64,000 bases of DNA from Cloeon dipterum (Eukaryota; Arthropoda; Insecta; Ephemeroptera; Baetidae): NCBI RefSeq assembly GCF_949628265.1, contig NC_088788.1, positions 28,692,335-28,756,334 on the forward strand. Direction: 5' to 3'. Each line of letters begins with the position of its first letter. Position 1 is the stretch's first letter. Below the pieces are notes generated by a model. The model saw only the letters and a program-made list of their open reading frames with translations, was not told where the DNA came from and did not search any database. Position numbers and translations under genes: made by a program. Of the stretch, positions 20,401 through 30,439 are shown in pieces.

Positions 20401-23400
20401 ATATTTTAATTGGATCACCCTTAAGTGCGCTAGGAAAAGTCAAGAAATGTTGAGCGGTGTGCGATTTTTTCATTTCTGAAGGTTACAAACATAGATTTAA
20501 CGGGCATATCAATCGAAAAATTCGAATTTTCAAGTTTCAAGGTAAAATATCTAAAATACGGAAGCGAATAATAATATGAAATTGCCATAATTATAGTTTG
20601 TCACTTGCCTTGACCCTTGAAGCCCCTTGCGAGGATATAATTTCAGGCTCTTTCGGATTTTTTTAAAAATTGCAAGCTCGGTTCAAAAGTCACGAAAACA
20701 TGACTTTGGAAAATAACCTGAAATTAGGCATTCTTTTGGTAGGGCTTGTCGAGAGGAATTCACAACATACCTTTTTTAAATTTCACCACTAGCAGATGAG
20801 AAAAAAAACCTACAAAAATTACAATTTGGATCATTTTTCGCTAATTCATTTTGTGTATTTACTGATAGTTAGCACGGCTTCGATTTCGCTTGAAATGAGT
20901 AAAAAAATCCTGTGACCCATGAAAAATTCGACTAGCAATAAGTATATTAGGAATAATTTGTTATTTAATATAAATCAAATATTTTGCTCAGTTGTCTCTT
21001 TATCTACTTCAATTGATTGGTTAATGTAATGTGCAGCGGGGGCCAGATTCGTGCGACGCGTTCGGTGGAGTATGGCGCGACAAAACGGTCACGTGAAAAT
21101 GCGCGAAGAGAGCTAAGTTTTCATCAATATTGTGACATAATTTGCATTACTTGTACTAATTGTGTCTTTTGAATCGTAAAAACAAACTTTTGACACTCGT
21201 AAGGGAATTCAAAGAGAGCTTTTTGTTTCCCACATTCAGACGCCATATTTGATCGGCGCAATGGGAACCAATTTTAGTGCACATCTAAAACCCGCTGGTA
21301 ATGTGTTAGTAATATATACCATTAGAATAGAAATTGATCCAAGGCAATTATAGCCATGTAATAATTTCACCATGTGAAAAATCTGGGGTCGTGTATTAGC
21401 TATGGTAGTAGCTATATACCCTCTTAGACAATGCCTTTCCTGATTGTCTCGCAGGTATTTGCGCAACGTAAGCGTCGAGTCGGACCAGCACGGCAAACCC
21501 AACGTGGAATTCACAGCGGACGGTGTGCTGAAGGCGGCCGAGCTGAAAATCATGAATCTGCGCCCCGGCGTGAGCAAACAGCTGGTCTGGGAAGAGGTGA
21601 GTGCCCTAATTGCTAATCACGAGTCGTTTAATTGCACTCCCGAAGCGTCCGCCGGTCGCGCCTTTGTTCCTCGAGGACTCGCCTAATGCGATTTGCCGAA
21701 AGTTAGCACTCGGCTTTTTCAGCGTATCACGAGGTGCTTCGCTTTGATCATTCTCGGCAGTGCTCGCGCGCATTATTACCCCGACGCTGCAGACTGAAAA
21801 TTTCCAGTTACGAACTAATCAATACGATAAAAAGCGGTCGCGAGTTTTGAGATCGCTGTCGCCGAGGGTTCCATTTCCCGCTTCTGCTATGATTCATGGC
21901 ACCAAATCACGCATGAGCCACTTTTAGGGTAACGTGGTTTTGCCCTGGGCTTCTTGAGTTTGTTGTTTAAACACAATCGCGCAGAAAAATTATAAAAAAA
22001 TCAGTGGTGTCATTTGAGGAAAAATTACTTATCGATAAATCTTCTCTCAAAATAATCCAAAACGTGAGAGCACATTTTTCCTTGGATACATTAAAATTCG
22101 CCTTTATGATTGCGATCAAAAGAGCCGCGCCAAATGCTCACAAGGCTTCATAAAAACACCATTCACGCATATTCAGCGAACGTCTGTGTTATTGAATTCT
22201 GGCGGCTCGGATTTTCCTTCGCGCCTCATTTTTCTTCGCCAAGCCGAGCCAAGTGTAATTTTACTCTTGTACGACCGCAACGAGCAAAGCAGGAGAGCAG
22301 CAGCCGTCAGCTGCCGGTAGAAAAAAATGAATTATTAAAAGTTTTTTCGCTAGCAGTATATTATTGTGTATGAGCTCTCGCGTCTCGCGTCCTGTTTCCG
22401 TTTTCTTATGCAAGAGTGGTCTATGTAAAACAGTCTGCAGAAAAGTAGGACAACGAAGTGTGAAACTATGATCCAATTAACTTTCTGCTTACGGGTTTAA
22501 TATCAACATTGAAAAGCTGCCGCAAATTACTAGCTTATATGTATAAATTTAATGTTTGTCTAATGATGCTAAATTTGTTGCCGAATGTTTTTCCTTCGAA
22601 ATGTCTGTTGCTAAACTGTTCCGCCTTCTTCCGCCTACCACAATCCCCAACCATTTTCAGAAGGAGTGTGACATCCTTCTTCAAGAAAGAAACGCAGAGT
22701 CGCCTACTTTACACCCTTCTTGCAGGGACTCCAATAGTCTTGCGTATACTCGTCGACGTTGTAGCTGCCTTTTGCCGTTTTCCCGGGCATGTTGCATGCA
22801 AATTGGACGTCATGCTTTATTAAAGAAGCTGCTACGCCAAGCACATACACGCCGCCTGTTTATACATGTGGCCAATTTTGGTCTGCGTGCCGGCGCTGAA
22901 ATTCATAAAAATGTGGGTGCCCGTTTTTTTACTGCCCGACGTGGTCGCTTCTATCTTTTTATTAAGCGTGCGTAATAAAATTTCGTGGAAAAACACTTGC
23001 GCCCATAAAATTCCTCCGCCGCTGAAATTCCATGGAGAACAATTAAACGCCATTGCTACTCTTCAGCACGCCTAAATCATGAGTTAGGACGGCTTTCTTG
23101 CGAAAGTAAAGGCTTGCAAACCAAGAGAGAGAGAGAGAGAGTTAAAAGGTAGCAATTGTGAGTATTGTTCTAAAACAGAAGGACCGATCCTCGAATATTT
23201 GTAGAATTGGGGTGCCGCAAAAGAACACCCAATGAATACAATGTAAAACATACTAAAAGAACAGATTTTTGTATAATATTCTTGAATTGCTTTTATACTT
23301 GTCTTTTTCTGTGGCCAGATCGGCGTATGGAAATCGTGGGATAAAGACGGTCTTGACATCAAAGACATCGTGTGGCCAGGCAACAGTCACACTCCTCCTC

Positions 23401-26400
23401 AGGGTGTTCCTGAGAAGTTTCACCTCAAAATCACCTTCTTAGAGGAACAACCCTACATCACGCTGACCCCACCGGATCCAATAACCGGCAAATGCTCCAT
23501 GAACCGCGGCGTCCTCTGCAGGGTTGGAACCGATCCTGAATTGGCGCCAGCTACAGGGTAAGCACTCTGTAAATTTAGATTAAAGATAAACCACGTAAAG
23601 TTAATTTTAATTGCCTAAAGTCATTAATATTTAGACGTTCGGCTCGGTGATTGAATAAGTAAACATTATAAAGCTCCTTTAATAATTGCAAATCACTATC
23701 ACTGTATAAAATTCGCAGCAATCATTGATAGAATAAAAGAACAGAAACTGGATACACTATCGGAGAATAAATTTCTCTCGTGTTTGCTCATGTGCTACTG
23801 CACTAATGGCCCTCGACAGATTGAGGCTAATTCAGACGCAAATGGTGTGCAAATTGAATTTTATTGTTGAGAGGCTTTCAAAGTATCCATTTGTGTGCTG
23901 TTAAAAGTCGATTTATAGCTCGACATTTTCTACACTGTTGCCCTCTGTTTTTGACCGATCTACATCCTCCTCCTGAATAATTAGCTCTAGAGACACAAGA
24001 GCTGTGCAAATCACAAAGAGATGAGACTCTAATTAAAACGCTCTGTTCATTATAACCGGTCGTAATTTATGGGATGGAGATGAAAAGGCTCTTCAGGAGA
24101 ATTAAGTTGAAAATTAAAAATGACGGTTTAGTTCAATCTCATTTTTTTTCTTTTAAATAAAAGTCTTTGAACTTTTTGAACTTTCATTTTTACGTCTACA
24201 GCGTAGCTTTGAATTGGCTATATGTATACAAAAGAGCTCTTCAATAAATTGAGATTTTTTCTTTTTGCCAGGATATTCCAATTACGTAAATTAAATAAGT
24301 CTGGTCTCTTCTTTTCATTTTTAATGAGCTAAATTCTAAATTCCAAACTTTGATCCTCAGTGGCAATGTATTTTAATCAAATATTTGTATCCAACAATTC
24401 AGCAAACTGGCGAAACACTTCCGTTTTTGTGTGACAAAGAAGTACCATTATGTCGTCATTCGAACCAAATTAAACAGTCTTCTTTTTTACGCATGCTGTC
24501 TAATTACAAGACTGTCTGGTCTTACATAGGCAAAAAATTTGCCGTGGTGATCACTTGCGCTACTTAATTTTGAAAGGGCTGGCCTCGCTCCAGCGGTGGC
24601 AGCAGCACATTATGTGCAGCAGCGCGAAGTAATTAGCTTGCGGTGTGGCGTGTGTGCTTCTCAGGTCGGAGCCCCCGAAAACTTACCACAACGGCAGCAT
24701 GTACCAGTGCTGCTCCGGCTTTTGTATCGACCTGCTGGAAAAGTTCGCCGACGACCTGGGCTTCACGTACGAACTCGTACGTGTCGAGGACGGAAAGTGG
24801 GGCACTTTGGAGGTAAGCTGCGCGGACAAAACTCTGCTCTGTGTTCCCCCGCTCGTCGAATGCTTTATTATTTGTCACCACTTTAACCGCGTGTGTGGCA
24901 TATATTCCAGTTCATTCTGCCGGCGGCAGTCGTTGACATTAGCCTCAGGCAGGCAATATAAATTCAAACCAAGTGTGATCTTGGTCCACTTGCACATTGA
25001 GCGACACCCACCAGCTGGCCTGATTTCTGCTCTTTTCACCCCTTGTGCCTGCATGCACGTCCCTTTGATCTCGACCCCTCACCGTGGCTTAGAAAGGTTA
25101 ATTAGCATCCTGTCTTTTTGCGATGAAGACCCTATTACTTATATGCCGCTACGTTTGCACCTAACCGCTCATAGAGCTGATGAAGTCACGTATGGCCATT
25201 CGAATAAATTTACATCGCTGCCCCAGATGTGAAACCCCCTTTTTGCTCCAATCGTTGTTTTAGCAAAACACATAATTCAAAGGCGAAAGAGATGATAGTG
25301 TGCCCTCTGATTTTGGAAGGCTTCCCAAATTTTATTCCACTCCGCATCTGACTAATAAATTCCCATGAGTTCTGAGGGGAGCGGAAGATTGGATTTTCGG
25401 TATAATTTTAATAACGCGCTGGTATTCCACTTAAACATCTTGAGACGTGGAATTTTTTCTCTGAACCTGTAACTTTTATTTAAAAGAGACGTTCAGAAAT
25501 GGTATCGTGAACTCAGAAAAATCATTAAAACCAAAATGTAACGAAAAAATAATTTATTTCTCATAACTCCCAACATTCTAACAGTTTGTTATTAATTTTA
25601 TTTATTTTACTCTCGCGCACTACCCCTTTATATTAAAATATTTGCCTTGAGCAAAAACAATTTATCAAAAGACCCCAGAGACATGCTTTCTGATCTTGGA
25701 AACTTTCCCAAATTTTGTTCCACTCCACTTTTGCTGAATAAATTCTCAGAATTTCTGCTAGCGACAGAAGATCAGGGTTAATTTTACCATCCAGCTCGCT
25801 CCAAATTTTCCGCCTAAACATATTCTCACTCGAGTGGAATTTCTTCCCTCAGCATGGCAAGTGGAACGGCCTTATCGCAGAGCTGGTGAACCGAAAGACA
25901 GACATGGTGTTGACGTCGCTGATCATCAACGCGGAGCGGGAAAGCGTGGTCGACTTTTCGGTCCCCTTCATGGAGTCTGGCATCGCGATTGTGGTGGCGA
26001 AACGCACCGGCATCATCTCGCCAACGGCCTTTCTAGAGCCCTTTGACACCGCCTCGTGGATGTTAGTCGGTGTGGTGGCCATCCAGGCCTCCGCCTTCAC
26101 CATATTCCTCTTCGAGTGGCTCAGCCCATCCGGTTTCAACATGAAAGTCAGCCAGCCCCAACCAGTTACGGTGAGTAAAAATTTTTATTCCAGCTTGATT
26201 CGAAATGCGATGTGAGATTTCATCTAGCTGATCAGACAGGTAAAATTGCGGCCCTCAGGGTATTCCAACCAATTCAAATTAATTGTCCACGTTCATTCAA
26301 TTTTTTAATAGGTCAGTTTGATTTCTTTTAGCATTTTTTGATGCGATTTGCGTCAATAAAAAACACGCGTCTCCATTCATTTTTGTTCTTTTATTTTGAG

Positions 26401-29400
26401 ATCTCATTATTTGATCTTAATATATGATAAAAAAATTGATGAGAAGAAGAGCGACAGTTTTAATTTCTCTTATAACTATTTTTTTAATTTGGAACACAGA
26501 ATTTGTTATTTATTGCGGATTGATAATTGTTATAGCCACCGGTCAATGGGAAAAATCCGAACAACCACCGTTTTTCGCTGTTCCGCACATACTGGCTCGT
26601 GTGGGCAGTCCTCTTCCAAGCGGCCGTCCATGTTGACTGCCCTAGAGGTTTCACGGCGCGCTTCATGACCAACGTGTGGGCCATGTTCGCCGTGGTGTTT
26701 CTTGCCATCTACACTGCCAACCTGGCCGCCTTCATGATAACCAGAGAAGAATATCACGATTTCGTGGGAATCGACGATCACCGGGTGAGGGATTTTTGTT
26801 CTCATTCAGCAATTCAAATAAATTATTTTTAATGAATTTGAAATACAGATATTCTAAAAAAAAATGAATATCACATTTATAATTATTACAAACCATAACA
26901 CCTATTCGAAGCAATACCAAGAAAGTTACAATTTATGAATATATTTTACAACACATCTCGGCTGTAGATAGTTTTATTCTCTTGCAGCCCCTTTATCCCA
27001 TCTAAATCTTCGCTATATGTCGGCTTTTACCGAAACTTATTTGCATCCGTTTCTCTTGCGCAATTTCGCAGCTCGCAAAGCCATTTAGCCATAGACCGAG
27101 CTACAAATTCGGCACAATCCCTTGGAGCCACACTGATTCAACCCTGAAGCGCTACTTCCCCGATATGCACGCCTACATGAGAAGTTTCAATAAAACTTCA
27201 GTCGAGTCAGGCATAGAAGCCGTCCTCTCAGCGTGAGTACAAATTCCCCTTCTCATTTCACACGCCATATCCCATTTCAAGACAGCCATTTGGGCAGTCA
27301 CTGATCGCCTATAGAGAAACAATTCGCCAGCTGAGAGTGGGTGGACGACCGGCATAAGTCCGGCAAAACAAAGAAAACTGCTTGGTCAAGGCGTCTCTAT
27401 CACTACACTGAACCACGCAGCTCAGGAGACACTCGTCTGTTTGCATTTTGTCCCACTTCAGACCCAGCCGGGCCCCTGCAGTCGTTTGAATTAGACAACC
27501 CGCCGAGATTTCATGCCCACCGGGTTGTCTAAACGACGGCTCTATGGGCGACTCTCCTTGCTACAATTCACATTTCACGCGTGACGAGATACGAAACTTT
27601 TGATGCACTGTTTGAAGATGGCTAATTAAAATTTCACTGTTTAAATTTTCATCTCCAGTGACTACCAAAGAGATTTTTTGTCCTTTGAGAAAGAAGAGAA
27701 AAAGAGAGTTCGAAATTTAACAACTCTGCAAATTACGAGCTAATATTTTACTCGCATGATTTTAAGTCTGCATTAATTTTTAATTTATTATGTATAAATA
27801 TTAATTGATAAATCATATGAAACCCAATTGCTTAATTTTATAGACGAGAATGCAAGCTGGAACTCACCATAAAGAAAAACCAATTTCCTAAGATTATGGA
27901 ATAAAATTGCTTTCACGCTGCGTAGAGAAATTTATGATGCCTCACTTTTTTCTTCCACATTATTTGTCAAGAGTACCTCAGTCGTCACATTAAAAGCATC
28001 ACGGTAGCGTTCTGAAGCGATGTTGAGCAAGCAAAATCGCTCTATCACATTTTCAACCATCGGCTCAATATCGCCAACGGCCACATTAAACGGGAGCGGA
28101 CAAGTCTTAATCGAGGTTTACGCCCGCAGGGAGCTGGACGCCTTCATCTACGACGGCACCGTGCTTGAGTATTTGGTGTCGCAAAATGAGGATTGCCGCT
28201 TGCTGACGACTGGCAAGTGGTACGCAATGACGGGCTACGGCCTCGCGTTTAGCCGAAACTCCAAGTACCTTGACATGTTCAACAGAAGGATGCTTGACTT
28301 TCGGGAAAATGGTTCGTGCATTTCCTATTAAAAACACTAAACGTTTATAGCAGCAAGTTGCAATTTCTAAAACTACAAGGGAATAATATGGTTTTATTGA
28401 ATGCCAATACCACTCAAACTTAACCTTGAATATTTTAAGTCCGTGGGTTTGGTCATTTTTCTTCGCAATTGTAAAGCAATGTTGCTTTATAATTTCTAAT
28501 GTGATTTGCTTCAGTGTACAGAGAATCATTTTTATTTAAAAATTTGGGTGCTTTAAAATTATTTTGGTGATGGATATTTTCTAGAGACGTTTCAAAATGT
28601 AATTCTACGATTATTCTTGTAATTTTTCTAATATTATTTACATTTTAAATTAATCCATTTTAATTAAGAAATACAGAATAGATTGATTCTTTGAATTTAT
28701 TTCCTGTAATTGAGAGTACACGTTATTTATTATATTTCTTTGATAGTTTGGGAACAGATTAACACAAGAAAGTAAATTTTATTTTTATTCTTTTAACTAT
28801 CTCGAAAATTTCTTAAATTAGCACTTTTTTATATATTTTTTTAATTTTAATGTTTTAGAATTTTAAATGAGAAAGAATAAATGGCGCTTTCCCCTTTATA
28901 GGTGATCTTGAGAGGTTACGGCGATATTGGATGACGGGAACGTGCAAGCCTGGGAAGCAAGAGCACAAGTCGAGCGACCCCCTCGCCCTGGAACAATTCT
29001 TGTCCGCGTTTCTTTTGCTCATGTCCGGAATCCTGTTAGCGGCGCTGCTGCTTTTCTTAGAACACCTTTACTTCAAGTACGTGCGGCACCACTTCGCCAA
29101 AACAGACAAGCCCGGATGTTGCGCCCTCATCAGTCTTGTGAGTAGACGCTTATTCGATATTTTTCCACCCTCGGTTCGTAGATGGAATATATGAAACGTT
29201 TCCTTTTTTATCGCTATACGTATACCGTCATCATTTTGTTGAGTCGTAGCGTATATAGTTAATATTGCTGCGAGCCTTGATATTCACCAGGAAAAATTTA
29301 TACGCTAAATAACAGACTGGAAAGAGCTCACCAGTTTCCTCCTCAAGGGAACAACTTTCATACTAACTCACACTGGAAGAGGCTGCTAAAGTTTTCACCC

Positions 29401-30439
29401 GTCTCTTGCAGAGTATGGGCAAGTCTTTAACATTCCGAGGCGCCGTGTACCAGGCGCAAGACATGCTGCGAAATCACAGGTGTCGTGACCCAATCTGTGA
29501 CACACACCTGTGGAAGGTCAAGCATGAACTGGACCTGGCGAGAATCAGGATTAGACAGCTGGAGAAGCAACTTGAAGCTAATGGCATCAGACCCTCGCCC
29601 AGGTGAGTAAAATGCGTTATTTTATTCAAGCTAACACAATTGATAAAAAAGATGCTTTACTGTTATGATTTATAAAAACAACAAATTTAAATCACACTTC
29701 CCAGGATAATTATTTATGACAAATTTGCCAATAATAATATTTCAACGGCCAATTAAATCTGACTCTAAATATTTTTGAAGTCTAGATGTGGTTACATGTA
29801 ATTTTCATGAATGCCTACCCTTCAATTTATTATTAATGTTTCAATCATTTCTGTATCATTCAAGTCATAAATTCAGCATTAAATTCCTCATTTCGTGGCT
29901 TATTTGCAATTTTTGGGAGATGCCAATGAATGCAGAACTCTTGAGGGTGTCATAATTTTTCAGTTAAAATTAAAACAGCTTCCTTGGTTTTATTTTCCTG
30001 TGTTTCTACTTGTTATTTACTAAAATGAATTAGTTTTCTTTTGTTATACATAAAAGTACATAGACATTTTGACGTTTTCACAGTCGGTTGCTGGATTGCG
30101 TGGAATCGCTCAAAGTTGAGAGAGACTATCGGGACATGCCAAGAAACTGCATTTCCACGACGGACCACTCAGCCGCCTTCTACCCGGCGTCCTACTATAA
30201 CAGGTCAGTTTTCCTCGCCACTGTCGTTATTTTTGGCTGTCCTCCTGCCTCGTCTTGCGTGCTAACTTTTCCCATCCGCATGAAACTTTGCACGAGACAC
30301 ATCCGTCCTTTCGGGTGTTTTAAAACAGACGAATGGCCGAATTAAGGAGGAATAAGAAATGACATTCGTTTTTTACGGTTGCAGTCCTTCGCGGAGGCAG
30401 TGTCGGACGGAAATAGCCGAGATGGAGACTGTTCTCTGA
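5407..30439 (+). CDS. Nmdar2: NMDA-type ionotropic glutamate receptor subunit 2 (3' fifteen exons, 5' end missing)
   Basis: Glutamate-binding subunit of NMDA receptors, a calcium-permeable channel of the postsynaptic membrane. Exons: 5407-5585, 9055-9242, 10604-10830, 19283-19466, 21455-21596, 23319-23557, 24665-24812, 25853-26170, 26536-26784, 27072-27232, 28130-28311, 28902-29137, 29412-29602, 30084-30203, 30385-30439. All phases close, giving 938 residues from the first full codon at 5409 to TGA at 30437-30439. Order: second half of the amino-terminal domain (to about residue 300), ligand lobe S1, M1 (about 504-523), pore loop with FQAA, M3 with IYTANLAAF (599-607), lobe S2 with [10 protein letters not shown]4 (about 770-793), and a roughly 145-residue tail. 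The IYD motif (Tyr, not the Trp of glycine-binding GluN1) and the SLxIN..R motif mark it as the glutamate-binding type. The tail is far shorter than in vertebrate GluN2. The donor after 28311 is a weak GTTCGT. The start codon and signal peptide are not in the visible exons. Confidence 0.95.
5586..9054 (+). other. Nmdar2 intron, 3.5 kb
   Basis: Between two frame-compatible amino-terminal-domain exons. It opens GTGAGT and ends TTTAG. Open frames inside are short on both strands and match nothing I recognise. A short CT run lies near 7203-7217. No nested gene seen. Confidence 0.75.
9243..10603 (+). other. Nmdar2 intron, 1.4 kb
   Basis: Opens GTGAGT and ends TTTCAG before codon-completing A at 10604. 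AT-rich, with homopolymer runs near 9605-9616. I see no coding content. Confidence 0.75.
10831..19282 (+). other. Nmdar2 intron, 8.5 kb
   Basis: Longest intron of the receptor gene in the window. It opens GTAAGT and ends ACAG, joining GGMLG-type coding to VHFDTS in phase 1. It holds a GA tract at 11441-11483. GC-richer patches near 12940-13340, 16230-16800 and 18100-18330 have open frames on both strands, but none has family similarity that I can see. No nested gene is supported. Confidence 0.7.
11441..11483 (+). repeat. (GA)n microsatellite, about 43 bp
   Basis: Pure GA dinucleotide run inside the large receptor intron, with purines on the sense strand as in the longer tract at 3449-3553. 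Confidence 0.96.
19467..21454 (+). other. Nmdar2 intron, 2.0 kb
   Basis: Opens GTAATT after a split Lys codon and ends CGCAG at 21454. No recognisable coding content or RNA gene. Confidence 0.72.
21597..23318 (+). other. Nmdar2 intron, 1.7 kb
   Basis: Phase 0 intron joining WEE to IGVWKSW. It contains a 139-codon plus-strand open frame (22556-22975) that resembles no family and whose composition looks accidental, and a short GA tract at 23124-23141. Confidence 0.7.
23124..23141 (+). repeat. short (GA)n tract
   Basis: About nine GA units in a receptor intron, again purine-rich on the sense strand. Confidence 0.9.
23558..24664 (+). other. Nmdar2 intron, 1.1 kb
   Basis: Phase 2 intron within lobe S1, from GTAAGC to CTCAG. 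AT-rich, nothing recognised. Confidence 0.75.
25295..25852 (+). repeat. Diverged direct duplication of the 3' end of an Nmdar2 intron
   Basis: Two imperfect direct copies of roughly 170 bp lie at about 25295-25465 and 25678-25852. Both carry, in the same order, a Cys-TTTCTGATNTTGGAA-like block, CCCAAATTTTNTTCCACTCC, CTNAATAAATTC, GAAGAT and a CCTAAACAT/CTTAAACAT-then-GTGGAATTT block. The downstream copy ends in the functional acceptor CCCTCAG before the M1 exon. The upstream copy ends at a similar point (CTCTGAAC) without exon sequence. Confidence 0.65.
26536..26784 (+). other. Nmdar2: Nmdar2 exon encoding the pore loop M2 and gate helix M3
   Basis: Encodes 83 residues: [20 protein letters not shown] (M2 re-entrant loop) followed by [20 protein letters not shown] (M3). 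The residue at the Q/R/N selectivity site reads Gln with Ala after it, where vertebrate GluN2 has Asn-Asn. The gate motif reads IYTANLAAF, with Ile in place of the first Ser of the usual SYTANLAAF. The acceptor is a TATAG at 26531-26535 with little pyrimidine before it, but it is the site that closes frame and phase. The donor is CGG|GTGAGG. Confidence 0.92.
27233..28129 (+). other. Nmdar2 intron, 0.9 kb, with a hairpin
   Basis: Phase 2 intron in lobe S2, from GTGAGT to CCGCAG. The first 300 bases are GC-richer and hold the inverted repeat at 27481-27537. The rest is AT-rich with nothing recognised. Confidence 0.72.
27481..27537. repeat. Inverted repeat able to form a stem-loop
   Basis: TAGACAACCCG (27492-27502) is exactly complementary to CGGGTTGTCTA (27521-27531), with an 18-nt loop. 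Outside it GTCGTT (27481-27486) pairs with AACGAC (27532-27537), leaving a 5-nt bulge on the left. Total 17 base pairs. It lies inside a receptor intron. Confidence 0.85.
28312..28901 (+). other. Nmdar2 intron, 0.6 kb
   Basis: Begins with a non-consensus GTTCGT donor and ends TTATAG. Very AT-rich. The frame is GGT split 1+2, and the flanking protein [13 protein letters not shown] supports the junction. Confidence 0.78.
29412..30439 (+). other. Nmdar2: Nmdar2 exons encoding the short cytoplasmic tail ending in ETVL
   Basis: Exons 29412-29602, 30084-30203 and 30385-30439. The tail begins [19 protein letters not shown], has a Cys-containing stretch [18 protein letters not shown], a short charged helix likely to be a coiled coil ([18 protein letters not shown]), and ends AEMETVL before TGA. 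The last residues fit a class I PDZ ligand (Ser/Thr-X-hydrophobic). Confidence 0.88.

Larger units (their letters stand above)
5407..21596 (+). other. Nmdar2: Nmdar2 exons encoding the amino-terminal domain (second half)
   Basis: Five exons (5407-5585, 9055-9242, 10604-10830, 19283-19466, 21455-21596) encode about 306 residues. Recognisable segments are [20 protein letters not shown] and [13 protein letters not shown] in the first, [20 protein letters not shown] and [12 protein letters not shown] in the second, [11 protein letters not shown] in the third, NTQLSCE with the conserved Cys in the fourth, and [11 protein letters not shown] in the fifth. This periplasmic-binding-like domain controls assembly and allosteric modulation in the family. 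Junctions are phase 0, 2, 1, 2 and 0 in turn, and all match the next exon. Confidence 0.93.
23319..26170 (+). other. Nmdar2: Nmdar2 exons encoding ligand lobe S1 and transmembrane segment M1
   Basis: Exons 23319-23557, 24665-24812 and 25853-26170. They encode [20 protein letters not shown], the S1 start [17 protein letters not shown], the [19 protein letters not shown] core, the [19 protein letters not shown] ligand motif and M1 ([19 protein letters not shown]). The Arg of AER is the residue that binds the ligand alpha-carboxylate across the superfamily. The position that is Thr in vertebrate GluN2 (SLTIN) is Ile here. Confidence 0.93.
27072..29137 (+). other. Nmdar2: Nmdar2 exons encoding ligand lobe S2 and transmembrane segment M4
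   Basis: Exons 27072-27232, 28130-28311 and 28902-29137. The first carries [18 protein letters not shown], whose Ser-Thr pair aligns with the Ser-Thr ligand contacts of GluN2. The second carries ELDAFIYDG with the Asp that holds the amino group of glutamate, then [17 protein letters not shown]. The third carries [17 protein letters not shown] and M4 ([20 protein letters not shown]). The acceptor at 28130 was chosen because it is the only nearby AG in the required phase. Confidence 0.92.

Noticed and set aside
22556-22975. A 139-codon plus-strand open frame as a nested gene
   Set aside because: It lies within a receptor intron, its residue composition looks random, it has no recognisable domain, and a second open frame overlaps it. 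Not supported.
28105-28130. Alternative acceptor AGs upstream of 28130 for the S2 exon
   Set aside because: The AGs at 28103-28104 and 28114-28115 give the wrong phase for the split Ala codon left by the exon ending at 27232.
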